A stretch of DNA of 64,000 bases, taken from Neckera pumila (lineage: Eukaryota; Streptophyta; Bryopsida; Hypnales; Neckeraceae). Below the pieces are notes generated by a model. That model did no database searches, was not told where the DNA came from, and saw only the letters and a program-made list of their open reading frames with translations. Position numbers and translations under genes: made by a program. Positions 22,201 to 33,458 of this stretch are shown one piece after another; the first letter of the stretch is position 1, and every line of letters begins with the position of its first letter. Location: NCBI GenBank assembly GCA_963969595.1, contig OZ018409.1, positions 32,873,282 through 32,937,281 of the forward strand, read 5' to 3'.

Positions 22201-25162
22201 TAAAATCACGAATAGAGAGAACATTATCACTGTACAGCATTTCTTAAAACAACAGGAAGCGAGTGATCACAGGAGAAAGAATGGGTCCCAACAAGGAATA
22301 ATTATGCTCGACTCAGAGCTTCTTGACTACGTACCATCGTTGTACACAAGAATTAGCATGTTATGATCACTACAGAGACATTTCGAACAAAGAATGGACA
22401 CTGAATAGGGAGAATATACTGTAGCTTAAAACCTCCTGAAAAGATGCACGTCAAACAAACACATGCCCGCCTTGATAAGTTAGAAAGTACAAACCTTTAC
22501 ATCGAAGATATCCTTTCTAGAGAATGCAACTATGCAGTCTCCGCTTTCAACATTCGAAAAGTCCCCATTGAGCGATTTCTGCAATCAACATGAACCATCA
22601 TACTTGCATTAGAAGATCGTGGACTGCGCAACCGAGATGATCCTGCAAAATTATGCAGGAAGAAAACTAGAACAGTGACATCAAACAACTACACTCATGA
22701 TCCAGCTCCTGACAAAGAGAGGAAATTATTCACACCCTTTAACAAAACTGCAAGAGCTACAATTAAGCGAAGTGACGCAAAGGTATCTTACTTGATCCAG
22801 TCTCAGAGGCTTGAATCGCTCATACTCATTTTCAATCAATTCGTCTCCAGTTGCAACGCATAAACTCCGTAACAACGGAACTGCACTTGGGTCCCCACAG
22901 ACATGAATTTCATCCGCTTGCAATCCTAAAAAGGCTCGTGTCCAAGCCCAACCTCTGTATTCGTCACTCATCATCTGACCCATCAAGTCGTGGAGTCAAT
23001 GACCAGCTTGTACTTAACCACGTACGGTGGTGCAACTTCAGATACTGAGTAAAATTCTTCCTTACAACTTAACAAAGTATAACCGAGAATGAGGAATTAC
23101 TGCATTTTATTACCTGGACTTCGTCAATGACAGCAACCTCCCATTGCTTGCTTAAGTACGCCATCTCCACAGTGCATGCCAAATGATTGGCAAATGGCAA
23201 ATCCTTTTTCTCTTGCCCAGTATGCAGATTGCAGTAGATGCCTTCAGCATTCACCTTATCGAATACCTGTCAAATTTTATGAATGTTTATGTACTATTTC
23301 ATCTTCCTCCAAAATAGAAATCTGACCGACTTAAAATTTGACTTCTCAGTAGACAAATAAAATTGGTGTCTCTTGATGGTGTACTGATATGGCTGACCTC
23401 CATAGCAAGGAGTCGCAGTGGACTGCAGTAAATTCCATTGGAAGCCTCCATGAACCGCTTGAGAGCCATATATGTCTTTCCACTATTAGTAGGACCTTGG
23501 TGGTAAACAACCTTCCGCTTCATTGCCCGGGCAAAAGGGTACCTGCAACACCATCCTCTTATTCCTCAACAACTATAATGCCCTGATCACGACCTAAACC
23601 CTACGACGAACGGCACAACCAAAAACGACATTATATCCAGCAAAAAGACTGGTAGATCAGCGCATGTCGTACCAAGCATCAGGCTTGGTGAGATCAGCGG
23701 TACTAACAAGCTCCCGATACCGATTGATTTCAGCAGGAAATTCCGCATTGCAAAACTCTGCGAAGATCGGAAACAGAAATTTGAGAGCAGAGTTGGAGGG
23801 ACCCATTTGTATTAGCAATCCTCTTAGCTCCGGCGTTGCCCTGCTTTGAAAAAACTTGCGAAAACGTGAAACCGCTGTTGGAAAAAACTTCGAGTTTATG
23901 TATAAGGCCAGCGCTTGATCCGACACCCACCTGCTCTCAGCCGTAAAACAAACATAAGAGACCGATAATGCTGAAAGAACTGGTTGGTAAACCCCAACCA
24001 TTGGATCAAACTTTCAACAAGCATTTCGCCTCAACCCCGGGAAAAAACTAGACCCACACGAAATTCCCATTCCTGTTACAGAAACAATCCCTTCGTGACC
24101 AATTACGTGAATTATGCAACAGTGGGAATTTTACTTTAAAAAAATGCTGTAAACGACTCAGTTCCACTCAGTTGTTCTATTAAAGCTGGATAGGGACTGA
24201 TGAACTAACCCTGATTCAGCGAATCGGTGAAAAATCCAGCTGAGTCGGGCTTTCTCTGTGCTGGTATAAGCCCCCGGTCTAGCATGATTCAACTGGTGGA
24301 ATACCTTTTCGGGATCACTATATTGCTCAGGTACCACAACCTTTGCCCCTCTTTCGTGGCCCTTCTCGTCCTCATCGAGCATCACGATTGTCATTCGCTG
24401 CTTTGACGTAAGATCTAGCTTCGGGAACTTCGGCGCTGTGCGTGGTGGCGATTCCTTCAAAGCCTTCACCTCCGCTCTTACTCCCTGCGACTCACCGTCT
24501 TCCACCAATGAAGACAAAATTGCATTGGAGCTTTCGCCAATAGCCTCCAGATTCAAATTATCAATCACACCATCAGCCGATCCGCTAAACTCCTCATCAC
24601 TAACTAATTGCCCGCGTACTTCAGCACATGGAGTCCCTACATCTACAGAATCATCAACACTCGACACGACCGAATCCGCACCCGCCACTGCCTCCACCCT
24701 AGACTCTGACTTCTTCTTCCTCGTCAATTTCAGTTTTACGGGCGCCGCCGATTCAGTCGTGGATTCATTTCTAGCAATCTCATCCTCCAACTTCTTCATC
24801 GACGCTCTCGGTTTCCTCCGAGGCTTCGCTTTCTCAACTCCATTCTCTACTTTCCTAGGCCTTCCCACTCTCTTCAACTTCACTACCGTCTCCTCCACAA
24901 TGTTCTCCACAACTTTCTCCTCCACCGTAGTTTTCACACTAAGCCCTCGCCTCAGCCCTAAATCCCAAAACCTCGAACTCTTGTCGAATCCCTCCAACTC
25001 TCTCACAAGAATACTATAACCGCGCCTCGCTGCTTCATCGGGCAGGGTAGCACTCTTACCATGAGCGAGAACAGAAGCATTGGTGTGGTTCAGAAATTGA
25101 GGCAATTTTCGAGCGTCCCTGCGCACAATAGCACGCAGCAGCACCGCCAGTGCCCTGGCCAT
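19284..25162 (-). CDS. DExH18: DExH18/SUV3-type ATP-dependent RNA helicase, mitochondrial
   Basis: Eleven exons in minus-strand order: 25162-24210, 23930-23673, 23542-23398, 23266-23114, 22974-22792, 22578-22495, 22188-21799, 21316-21261, 21039-20979, 20042-19821, 19568-19284. They give 929 residues with all phases consistent. Residues 1-35 ([20 protein letters not shown]) look like a mitochondrial presequence. The Walker A motif is GPTNSGKT (420-427), the DExH-family motif II is DEVQ (500-503), motif V is [10 protein letters not shown] (from 635) and motif VI is [10 protein letters not shown] (672-681). A SUV3 C-terminal domain with [12 protein letters not shown] closes the protein. The family unwinds RNA for organellar RNA surveillance. 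The match is closest to the longer plant paralogue DExH18 rather than the short SUV3 (DExH16). The N-terminal 317 residues are long, acidic and low complexity, with an AT-hook-like RVGRPRK at 98-104. The exon 2 acceptor has an in-frame alternative 3 bp upstream. Confidence 0.93.
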
Positions 25163-26930
25163 GGCTGCAAACGTTTAAGGACTTTCCTTAGTCCGGACGG
25201 AGATCAACACAAAATCGCCATAGCTATGGGAGATGGCAAAACCCAGCATCCACGAAACAAAATTAGGGTTTAAGGATAACGAGACTGAAATCACTAGTTC
25301 AGGGAATCGGAAGACGAGGCGTGCGAGACAGCGTAATTAGGGTTCCTGATACCGAAGTCTCCCTAATTGCACCTCCTTCCTTCAATTCTTAGTAACATCA
25401 AAATCGTAACACTCCTTGTATTTGCACTATCACATCAAAGAAGTTCGTAATATGAATGGGAATTTAGTATGACAAGGGTTGAGGTTTAGGAGGACACATT
25501 TAAAATGTAAGAGTTTTACAATTTTTTTGTGTGATGTAATATATTTATACCACATAGTATTTTTAGTATCTCTTTCTATTATAAACATAAAAGTTTATCA
25601 AACCTTTTTTATTTATTCATTCTTTATTAGTCTAATTTTATAATAGTATTAGAATCCTAAAAACAAACAAATGTTCTTTGTGCTTGTATTATTGCATTGT
25701 CTAATATTACAAGAGGTTCTAGAACAAATGAAATCATTTTGAAGGAAGAAAATCATTCAAATATGAAGGTGTAAAAAAGCCAAAATTTAACTAATTAGAC
25801 TCTTCAAAGTATTCAAAAGTATTTACACGTCATTTTTTGAAGTTTAACAATAGATGTAATCAATGTAGCTTTGGCAACATCTTCAAAAAAAATTAGAAGA
25901 TTTTTTCAGTCCAATTATAATTTGGCCTTCCATGATGAAGTACACCAGTTTCAACCAATTCCTACACTATGGAGAACAAGATAGTGTACCCTTCCTTCAT
26001 CCAACAAAATACATTTCTCTAATTGTTCGAAGTTTTATAATAAAGTTGATTTCTTCCACCATTCCACTAATGTCAATTGGAACATTAAATGAACACTAAT
26101 AAGCAGTTTCAATGTATTTCAAAAGGTTCATTTATTATTCCACAATCTTGAGGGATGTTTTCTACATTACCACTACAAAAACATGTAGAGAATGAACAGA
26201 AGAACAATAACATCCAGAAAGGCAAGAATAATCCCCCTCCAACAACAATGAGAAGTTTTACATGTATGTTTTAGGTTTGACTACATAAAATGTATATTTT
26301 TTCTTCTCAAAATGAGTGTACCGAAATACAAATGGAATATCCCTGATTTGCCATTCTATCAGATGTGGGTCCTTCTTGAGTTCCAGTTGAGTTCCAGTTT
26401 CAGTTTCAGTCCTTCTTGAGTTCCAGTTTCACCCTTCTTGAGCAGACCACATCTGTGCACATCTTTCGCCCACTGTTCTTGTATGCACCACTTTGTGCCG
26501 CTACAGGAAGTACTGAACAATCTTGCTACATTTTTATTGAACCTTTCATATGGTATAGAAAACTGTTGAATGGTAGAAGAATTAGAGAACCACCTTCCTT
26601 CAGGCATTAGATGCTATGAGGTGGGGTGCTTCAAATGATTGCACCCATCAATAGAAAGGAATTCGTACTGAAACAAGTACTACCGCACTACATGATAATA
26701 GCATGCAGCGGAGAACGGGGAATCCCTCAGAATCTATTTTCCGTGCGGAATTCTAGGATGAGTAACTAATTTTTGCATCATTTTCAATTTTCAACGGGCA
26801 GCACTAAACTGGACAGGTCATAAAACCTAAATGAGAACAAACGGTAAATATGAACTCATTGCCAGCTGATAAACAAATACTAAGCCTCTTTCATTTCGTT
26901 TCTAACTGAAGGGGGCTCGGATCTACAGTC
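25163..26930. other. Shared spacer: helicase promoter and 3' flank of the carrier gene
   Basis: The 150 bp next to the helicase start is G+C-richer and carries telo-box-like AAATTAGGGTTTAAG near 25260. 25400-26350 is plain AT-rich DNA. A tandem repeat of CTTCTTGAGTTCCAGTT (about three copies) occupies 26371-26441. The 300 bp before 26931 is probably the carrier's 3' untranslated region. No further gene is seen. Confidence 0.5.
26371..26441 (+). repeat. Short tandem repeat, GAGTTCCAGTT units
   Basis: Three close copies of CTTCTTGAGTTCCAGTT are interspersed with GTTTCAGTTTCAGT in the spacer downstream of the succinate-fumarate carrier gene. Confidence 0.7.
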
Positions 26931-28641
26931 TCAAGTTGCGTAATCTTTTTTCAAGTACCTGCGCTCATAAAGACCCGTCACCTGATCAGCAACCGCCCAC
27001 ATGATAGCTTGGCCAGGAGGTATACGCATTAAGCGAGGTAGCAAACCTTTCCACAATGCGAACAACCCCTCTTCAGCGTATATGCGAGTGAGCGCATGTG
27101 CCAATCCTCTGTATTTCACTTCACCTCCCACACTCCTCGTTTGAGCCATGAGACGAGTTTTGATAACATCAAACGGACCTGTTGCACACGGTCCTGCAAA
27201 ACCTGCAATAAAACCCGACACCATTGACTGCCATGGGACGAGAGTGACGCCATCCCCTTCGAACTTCTTCCACAGGAGCTTATCAACGCCGTTTTTCACA
27301 CTGAACATAACAGCCTGGTTGGTTCCATTCCGTAGGACGGTAGGAGCAAGACCTGCCCACAGCCCTCTCAATCCCTCCTCACGCACGATTGTGGTGGCAC
27401 AATTCACCGGTCCCTTGTATTTCAGCAGCTCTCGCCCCACTCCTCTCTGCTGTTGTAGCCGAATTTTCACAACCTGTAGAAGAAAATCCGTTTATCAAAC
27501 ACTATCTTTCCAATTCAGCAATCCAAATATTACAGAATTAGATACATCAACATATGGACGGCGCTATAACGTCAGTCAACAAATCGACCGACAAAGAACA
27601 TGACCTAAGAACGAAATGTGCTCGAGACACACATATTCGATAGTCATCACCGAAGATGTGTCTGAGTTCGAAGCAGAAGTGCGCGAAGCAAAAAGCAAAA
27701 GCAAGAATTATCATTCATACTGTGCAAAATGCAATCCAGATTACACCCCGCCCTTAGTCTCCGTATTCTTTCCAACAAAAAAGTCGTCAGCACAACTGCA
27801 CGCATTCTCGAAGATTGCCCGAACCACAGGGCCACCTCTATCCCGTGCTAAATACTCACAGACAATGCCATGAGCTTCCTGGTGTAAGGAACTCCAAACA
27901 CACCCAATGAATCTACAAATATAGTCCGTCATGACAGCCTACTTCGCAAAACAATATCGCAGTTCTTAAGTGTCTGAATTCTGACCAGCAACCAGCAGTT
28001 AAACAGCTTAATTGGGACAAACAAGATGCTACATGGAGAAAAAAGTAGAAAGCCAGAAGACAAACGACACGACTACAAATTCATCACAAGAAAATCAATA
28101 GAGTTCAACAGAAATCAAGAATATCAAGAAATTGTGAAAATTCGTCACAAGAAACAATCCACTAACCCCTAAACCTCTGCAAGACCTAAAAACAGAGTCA
28201 CAGCCAAGAAAAAATCCAAAACCCCCCGAAATTCACCTCAAACGGCGTCACAATCACAACAGCTTCCAAAACTCCAGCACCAAAGCCCGCAGCCGCCCTC
28301 CTTCCCTCACTGAGCGTCCCTGTGTCCTTATCCGCCAACGCGCGTTGAAAAAGCGCATTGGAGCCCATGCGCAAGGTGTACTTCAACGTCAAATGCGTGG
28401 CGAACGGCGTCAAGCCCTTCCACAGCGCGCGCACGCCCTCGCGCTCCACGATGGAGGTTCCACAGTGCCAGATGCCGCGGTACTCCTTGCGCGGGTCCAG
28501 CTGCAGGCGCGTCTTGATCACGTCGATGGGTTGCAGGCAGCAAGCCTCCACCAGCCCGCCCAGGGAGCCGGACACGGCCTTGAAGTACGGGGGAATGGCG
28601 ACGGCATTGTCGTTGGTGGTGTCTCGCCTTCTCTCGGTCAT
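26931..28641 (-). CDS. SFC1: Mitochondrial succinate-fumarate carrier
   Basis: Two exons, 28641-28237 and 27473-26931, give 315 residues, the usual mitochondrial carrier length. Three carrier signatures appear at regular spacing: QPIDVIKTRLQLD (residues 37 on), TPFEVVKIRLQQQ (132 on) and GPFDVIKTRLMAQ. Each marks one of three tandem repeats of two membrane helices. The matrix-side signatures and the conserved stretches GLTPFATHLTLKYTLRMGSN and MRIPPGQAIMWAVADQVTGL match plant mSFC1, which exchanges succinate for fumarate across the inner mitochondrial membrane and is tied to glyoxylate and organic-acid metabolism. The single 763-bp intron falls inside the second signature, between Glu and Val, at phase 0. 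The start is the only ATG upstream of the first repeat. Confidence 0.95.
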
Positions 28642-28990
28642 TGGCAGCTCCTACTACTTCGACTTCGGCTTCGGCTTCGGCTTCGTTCTCCCTCGCCTCT
28701 CGGTCGAATTCGATGGAATTCAAACGAGTGGGGAGGGGCGGAGAAACCCTAGGAAGGAAGGAGGGGGGAACGGGAGCTGGAATTGGGGTGAGGGTGCTGC
28801 ATTGGCAACGTTTGTTGGGGACGACGCCTGGAGTGTGTGCCAGCAACATGAGAAGGGGGGACAGACGCGTAACGAGAGAAGCGGCGCCGGGACTTACTGG
28901 TGGCGGTCACCGGTGGGGGTCGGCCGCCGGCATCGCACAACAGCCTACGGAACTTTTTGGAATGGCCGGTAAGGTAGGTTGTTCTGTGTG
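28642..28990 (-). promoter_or_regulatory. G+C-rich leader/promoter of the succinate-fumarate carrier
   Basis: This G+C-rich segment lies directly upstream of the carrier ATG. It contains a CTTCGG hexanucleotide run at about 28656-28688 (GCCGAAG units on the gene's strand), 15-45 bases before the start codon and so probably in the transcribed leader. Several overlapping open frames on both strands are a by-product of base composition. Confidence 0.5.
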
Positions 28991-29125
28991 AGGGCAATCC
29001 CCATAAAAAAGTTGGACCCAGTCCAGTTTGATGCCATTTTGACAGCAGAGCCATTGAAGTGTCATTTTTCCAATCACTCTGATACAGTAGAACTTCTGTA
29101 AAGTAAGGTAACTGCACCTTAAATT

Positions 29126-29227
29126 ACTATTATATTGAATCAGGGTTCAACCTGATTCAGCATGGTTTTTACTATGCTGAATCAGGTTGAACCCTGATTC
29201 AGCATGGTTTTTACTATTATATTGAAT
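29126..29227. repeat. Near-perfect foldback element with flanking 15-bp direct repeats
   Basis: 27-bp arms at 29137-29163 and 29174-29200 are perfect inverted copies around a 10-base spacer (GGTTTTTACT). The arm and spacer then partly repeat directly (CTGATTCAGCATGG at 29152 and 29194). The whole is bracketed by ACTATTATATTGAAT at 29126-29140 and 29213-29227. This structure fits a small foldback/MITE-like insertion or replication slippage; it has no coding capacity. Confidence 0.85.
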
Positions 29228-31429
29228 TTTTTTTGTGGGGCCCCATTGGTAGTCGAAAGGGGATTCTAGATTCTCTTAGAATGCATTTTTTGGACACCGT
29301 ATGAATAAACTACAAATTTCCAAAGTATTGAGAATAGGTGTACCTAAAAGCGATCATAGAGTCATATGAATAGTGGGAGTACATTTTAGGCAAGAATATC
29401 CACTGTGCACTTTTAGAAACCGTGCAATTTTAGGTGTAATTACCTTAATAGCCCTGAGACTAGGCTCAAGTCCCCATGCTCCCAACTTTCAAAGAAATTA
29501 TCTGATGTGTATGTTTAGGATTGGGCCTAGTGCAAGACCAAGCAATCAATATTCCATCATTTTAGAAAGGTCATTGTCTTAGAGAAGTTCACTTTAGAGA
29601 AGTTTCACTATACTGAGTTGAAATGTAGGTTGACACCAAATTATCTTCAGAGCATTTCAATGCACCATATTGAAAGGTCCTAAAGTTCTTGATGCCTGAC
29701 AAGGAGGGAATTCTAAGGTAGCTGACCTATTTCTGATCAAACCCCCTTTCCCCCTGCATTTTGGTGGTATAGGTTGTTTCCTTTTTGACCATAGACTATT
29801 TAGTTGAGGCATAGTTCAAGGACCAATTGTGGTGCATTATAATTGGCTACGAGGCTTTTAATATTGCAACAAGCCCTTGGTCGACTTTGCAATAAATCTC
29901 TGGTCAGAAATAGAAAGGTCTATATCACTATATAGGTCGAAGAGAATCTTCTACTAAAAAATTCATAGTAATTACATTTTTTTGTAATAAAATTCTGGAA
30001 ATATATGCAATCCTTCTAAACTCCATTTTCGTATACAGGGAAAATTCCGCATTCAAAAAACCTGCACTTCAAATATGTGTAATTGCTTAAGTGGTCGGAA
30101 TTGATGGGTTAGTTACCTTACCAAAAAATGGGCGGATGAGAAGGGTGGAGCCTGATGAGGAGTGTCCAATTTTTTGGCAAAAATTTGGATGAAGAAGGAA
30201 TTCCCCATCAAAAACTATCAACAAGAAATACAAAAACAAATGATAATTGAGCCAATGTTGTATAGATCATTCATTAGGGCAAACAAAACCCCTGGAATCC
30301 CTAGTTACAACAGTTTTCATTGTTAGCTAAGGCTCATAGAACATGAACTGCCTTAGAAATGAATAACACATTTTCTTAACAATGGTTTACATTGTTGTGA
30401 AAGCAACCATGACCCAATTTTCTCAAAATTTAGAAGAGCATGTCATTGTAGAATGTCAAACTAATTAGAACATTCATGGAGAAGTATGGGCAAGTTTTGC
30501 TATTGTAACAACAATAACTATTTTAGATGTGGACAATGTATGAAGTAAAGTAATAACAATCATTGCCCTATTCTAATATATATTAAAATCTTAGATATGA
30601 AAATGACTTCATTATTTTGCATCACAACAACAAGTTGGTGGAAAAAAGAACATAATAGAAGCCCCAAAATCTTGCTAAAGTCTAGCAAGAACAACCAACC
30701 ACATTTGCTACTATTGTGATTTTTTTAGAGGATTTCAGAGGTAAAATGAAGAAAAAATCGTATCAAACATTAATTAGCTAACTATTCTAAATAAAATATA
30801 AGTTCTTGCACATTCTTCATCTGATGCATGGACCTAGCACAAATTTTCAATTTGTCATCCCAAATTGAGATGGATTTAGACTTTTCAATACCTATGTACT
30901 GCTACAGAGGATTTTTTTCAAGCCCATTTATTGTGATAGGACTTATGCATAGTGGAATGATTCAAATCGAGGTTGTTTTGCAATTTGAGAGTCATATTCA
31001 AGCAGAGTATCCACAAACTCTACAACTCTTTATAAGACAATACCTAATGATAGGGGAATTGCAAGGAAAAAAGGTCAAACATAGAAAAGGAAGCCTGATG
31101 ACCTTAAGAGCAATTTTTTTTTGTTATTCTTGAAGAACACCATTGCCTAACTTAAAATGCCCAGCATAAAATTTGACCTAGAAAAATGTCTTTCCAAATT
31201 TTTAAATTAGCATAAATACTCATCATACATTCATATTTGCTGCTTAAAAAAGAGCTTGTCAAAGCAACCACCAAGCACATCGAGCCTTCACAAAAGAATC
31301 TCAACTAATGAAAGTTGCAAGGAATATCTTTTAGATGCACAAAATCTCATGACATTTGAAAATACGAGTCAAAAGTTATGGTCTAATGTGTTACCTTTTT
31401 TCTTATATGGATAGTCCGGGTAGATTAGA

Positions 31430-32145
31430 AGAAACCACTTTTTTCAAAAACAAAAATTTGAAATTGGATTTCTAGAATTATATATATATATATATATGGA
31501 AGCTTTGAACCATTCCATTTTGACCAATGAGTCAAAGTTATGAAAACTATTTGTTTACGGGCAATTATGGATTTTCTATTCTAAAATAAACTTTAAAGTC
31601 CTTTGTCTAATTCAATTTTCAATAATTTTTGAAAAAAAATAAATCATAGGATGTAGATTGTTTATAACAATATTGCAACCATTGGGATTGGCATTTTTCA
31701 ATTCCATAATTAAATTCTTAACAATTTAGTATTTTGAATCATTCTCGACTACTATCTATTTACTATATTTTTCCTATATATTGTACAATTCCAAATGATT
31801 TGAAATTTTTCAAGCATGTAGCCAACCTGTCTAGGAAAAAGAATCCAAAGAAGCACCACCATTTTGGACATTTTTTCATAGAAAAGTGTTCTTGTGAAGT
31901 GCAGCTACTCTATTTTTTGTAGGGCCAAAAAATGATTTTAGTGAATTTGAATGTTTTTATCTTGCAATCCATGCGGTGGAAATTTTTAAAATTTTTAGCA
32001 CATGTTCTCAAATCATCATACTGCAAGATCCTAGGGTTACATGTGTCAAAAAAAAGTTTTTGTCCAAAATTTGGTACTTGTATTGAAATTGGTAGTTTTT
32101 GAGCATTTTTCGGTGAAAACATAGTCGTGGAACTTTATAGGTTAT
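31430..32145 (+). mobile_element. TTAACCCC element copy F4, 5'-truncated
   Basis: This copy aligns with the internal and right parts of 52482-53422. Shared blocks include AAATTTGAAATTGG, GGAAGCTTTGAA.CATTCCA, TTGGCATTTTTCAATTCCAT and TTGTACAATTCCAAATGAT. The right end is degraded (GGAACTTTATAGGTTA). The left terminus is missing. Confidence 0.7.
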
Positions 32146-32969
32146 GTGTGAATAGATATTGAAGGCAAATCTTTTTTTTTAAATTGTAAGGGACTACCTA
32201 GATCACGGAGTTGTTCTATACTCTTCAAGCATAGAAGTATGTTGTGTCTCTAGGATTTTAATTTTGTTTTTTACTTTGTTGTAAAGCAGCAACTGCAATT
32301 AGTACACATTGTGTTGATTGACCCCTTCTGTTATTTACCATGCAATTGTTGTTGGAACTATTGCTAGCCTCTTTCTTCTTACATCACAATGTGCAAACAA
32401 AAGATTATTTTGGGACCAAAAAAATAAAAGGACCTGAAAGATCATTTTGAGACAATAGAGATACATAATCTGTATAATTATAGATATAAATAGCCTCATC
32501 ACTTTAGATCACAAATCACACTAAAGTAAGTACATTCCATTTTTTTTATCTTTCACTATTGCATCCTCTATCTACACTTATCCAACATTTCAGTTCACAA
32601 ATCTAAAAAATATTTAGATATGGGTTGGAATTGGAAAAGGGACAATAATAGAAACAAGAACCTTGGAAAATTGAAAATGTAATCATTGGGCCTCCATTTA
32701 GAGGGCCACACTGAATTGACCCCTTCATTCCTCCAACCAAGAATAAATGTAAAAATTTGCCTTGTATTTTGTATTTGATTAATTTTGTATCTCTTCACAT
32801 CCATTAGCTAATGTGGGGCATCTAATTCCAAAAATGAATTCAAAATTTTCAAATTTTATCATGGATGGCAAATGAAAAGTTCCAGTGTTTTCCCCTTAAG
32901 TAAACCGCGGGGAATTGAATGAGGGGTTCAATTCAACTTGGCCCCTTTGGAGTCCTCAATTACCACCAG

Positions 32970-33000
32970 TTTTTATTTTTATTTTTATTTTTATTTTTAT
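32970..33000 (+). repeat. ATTTTT hexanucleotide microsatellite
   Basis: About five pure copies of TTTTTA lie about 460 bp upstream of the GCP6 start codon. Confidence 0.85.
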
Positions 33001-33458
33001 GAAGTGCCAAAGTGGCGATATTAAAATTTGTAGTGGTGCTCCAAATTTCAACATTCATCTACATATTAGATTGAAAAGATCACATTAGTACATATCCCAT
33101 GTCTATAATTTGGTATTCATCCACAATTTGACGATTTCATCCAAGATTTAATTTAATTTTGAATTTTTTTGGCTATTTCATCCAAATTTTTTTGGCATTT
33201 TTTAAAGCATTTTTTAGCCAGATTATTTTTTCTGGTGCAATCTGGCACCAAAAAGCCAAAAAAACAAAAAAAAGGCTGGTTACGACTGGTAACATTCAAA
33301 GGTCTCATTGCCCAAAGGCGCAGCTTGTAAGTCAGTTTTACCACAAGCACCGTCTCGCACCTTTGGTTCCCCCCACTCCCAAAGAAAGTTGTTCCTGCTT
33401 AGGGATTATTATTAGAGCTGCAGCAGACGTTGTCGTTGTTTCTCCATGCTCGTCAGCT

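Larger units (their letters stand above)
29228..33458. other. AT-rich intergenic repeat field before GCP6
   Basis: No gene is recognised. The 306-bp frame at 30828-31133 has no recognisable content. 30125-30330 is a diverged relative of 55800-55990 (shared CAACAAGAAAT.CA and AATC.CTAGTTA blocks), so an old dispersed repeat is present. Also present are an (AT) run at about 31479-31497, a truncated TTAACCCC element at 31430-32145 and an ATTTTT hexamer array at about 32970-33000. The last 150 bp is G+C-richer and probably the GCP6 leader. Confidence 0.5.

Noticed and set aside
24438..25019. 193-codon plus-strand frame opposite the helicase first exon
   Set aside because: It is the antisense shadow of a G+C-rich exon with biased codons; its Ser/Phe/Thr-rich product has no recognisable features.
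28328..28991. Several long overlapping frames on both strands around the carrier start
   Set aside because: They are shadows of the first carrier exon and its G+C-rich leader; only the minus frame from 28641 carries carrier signatures and splices in phase.
33159..33458. In-frame N-terminal extension of GCP6 to an ATG-like codon at 33159
   Set aside because: The stretch is AT-rich and Lys/Phe-rich, unlike the coding sequence; the ATG at 33459 sits at the composition change and starts a plausible protein.
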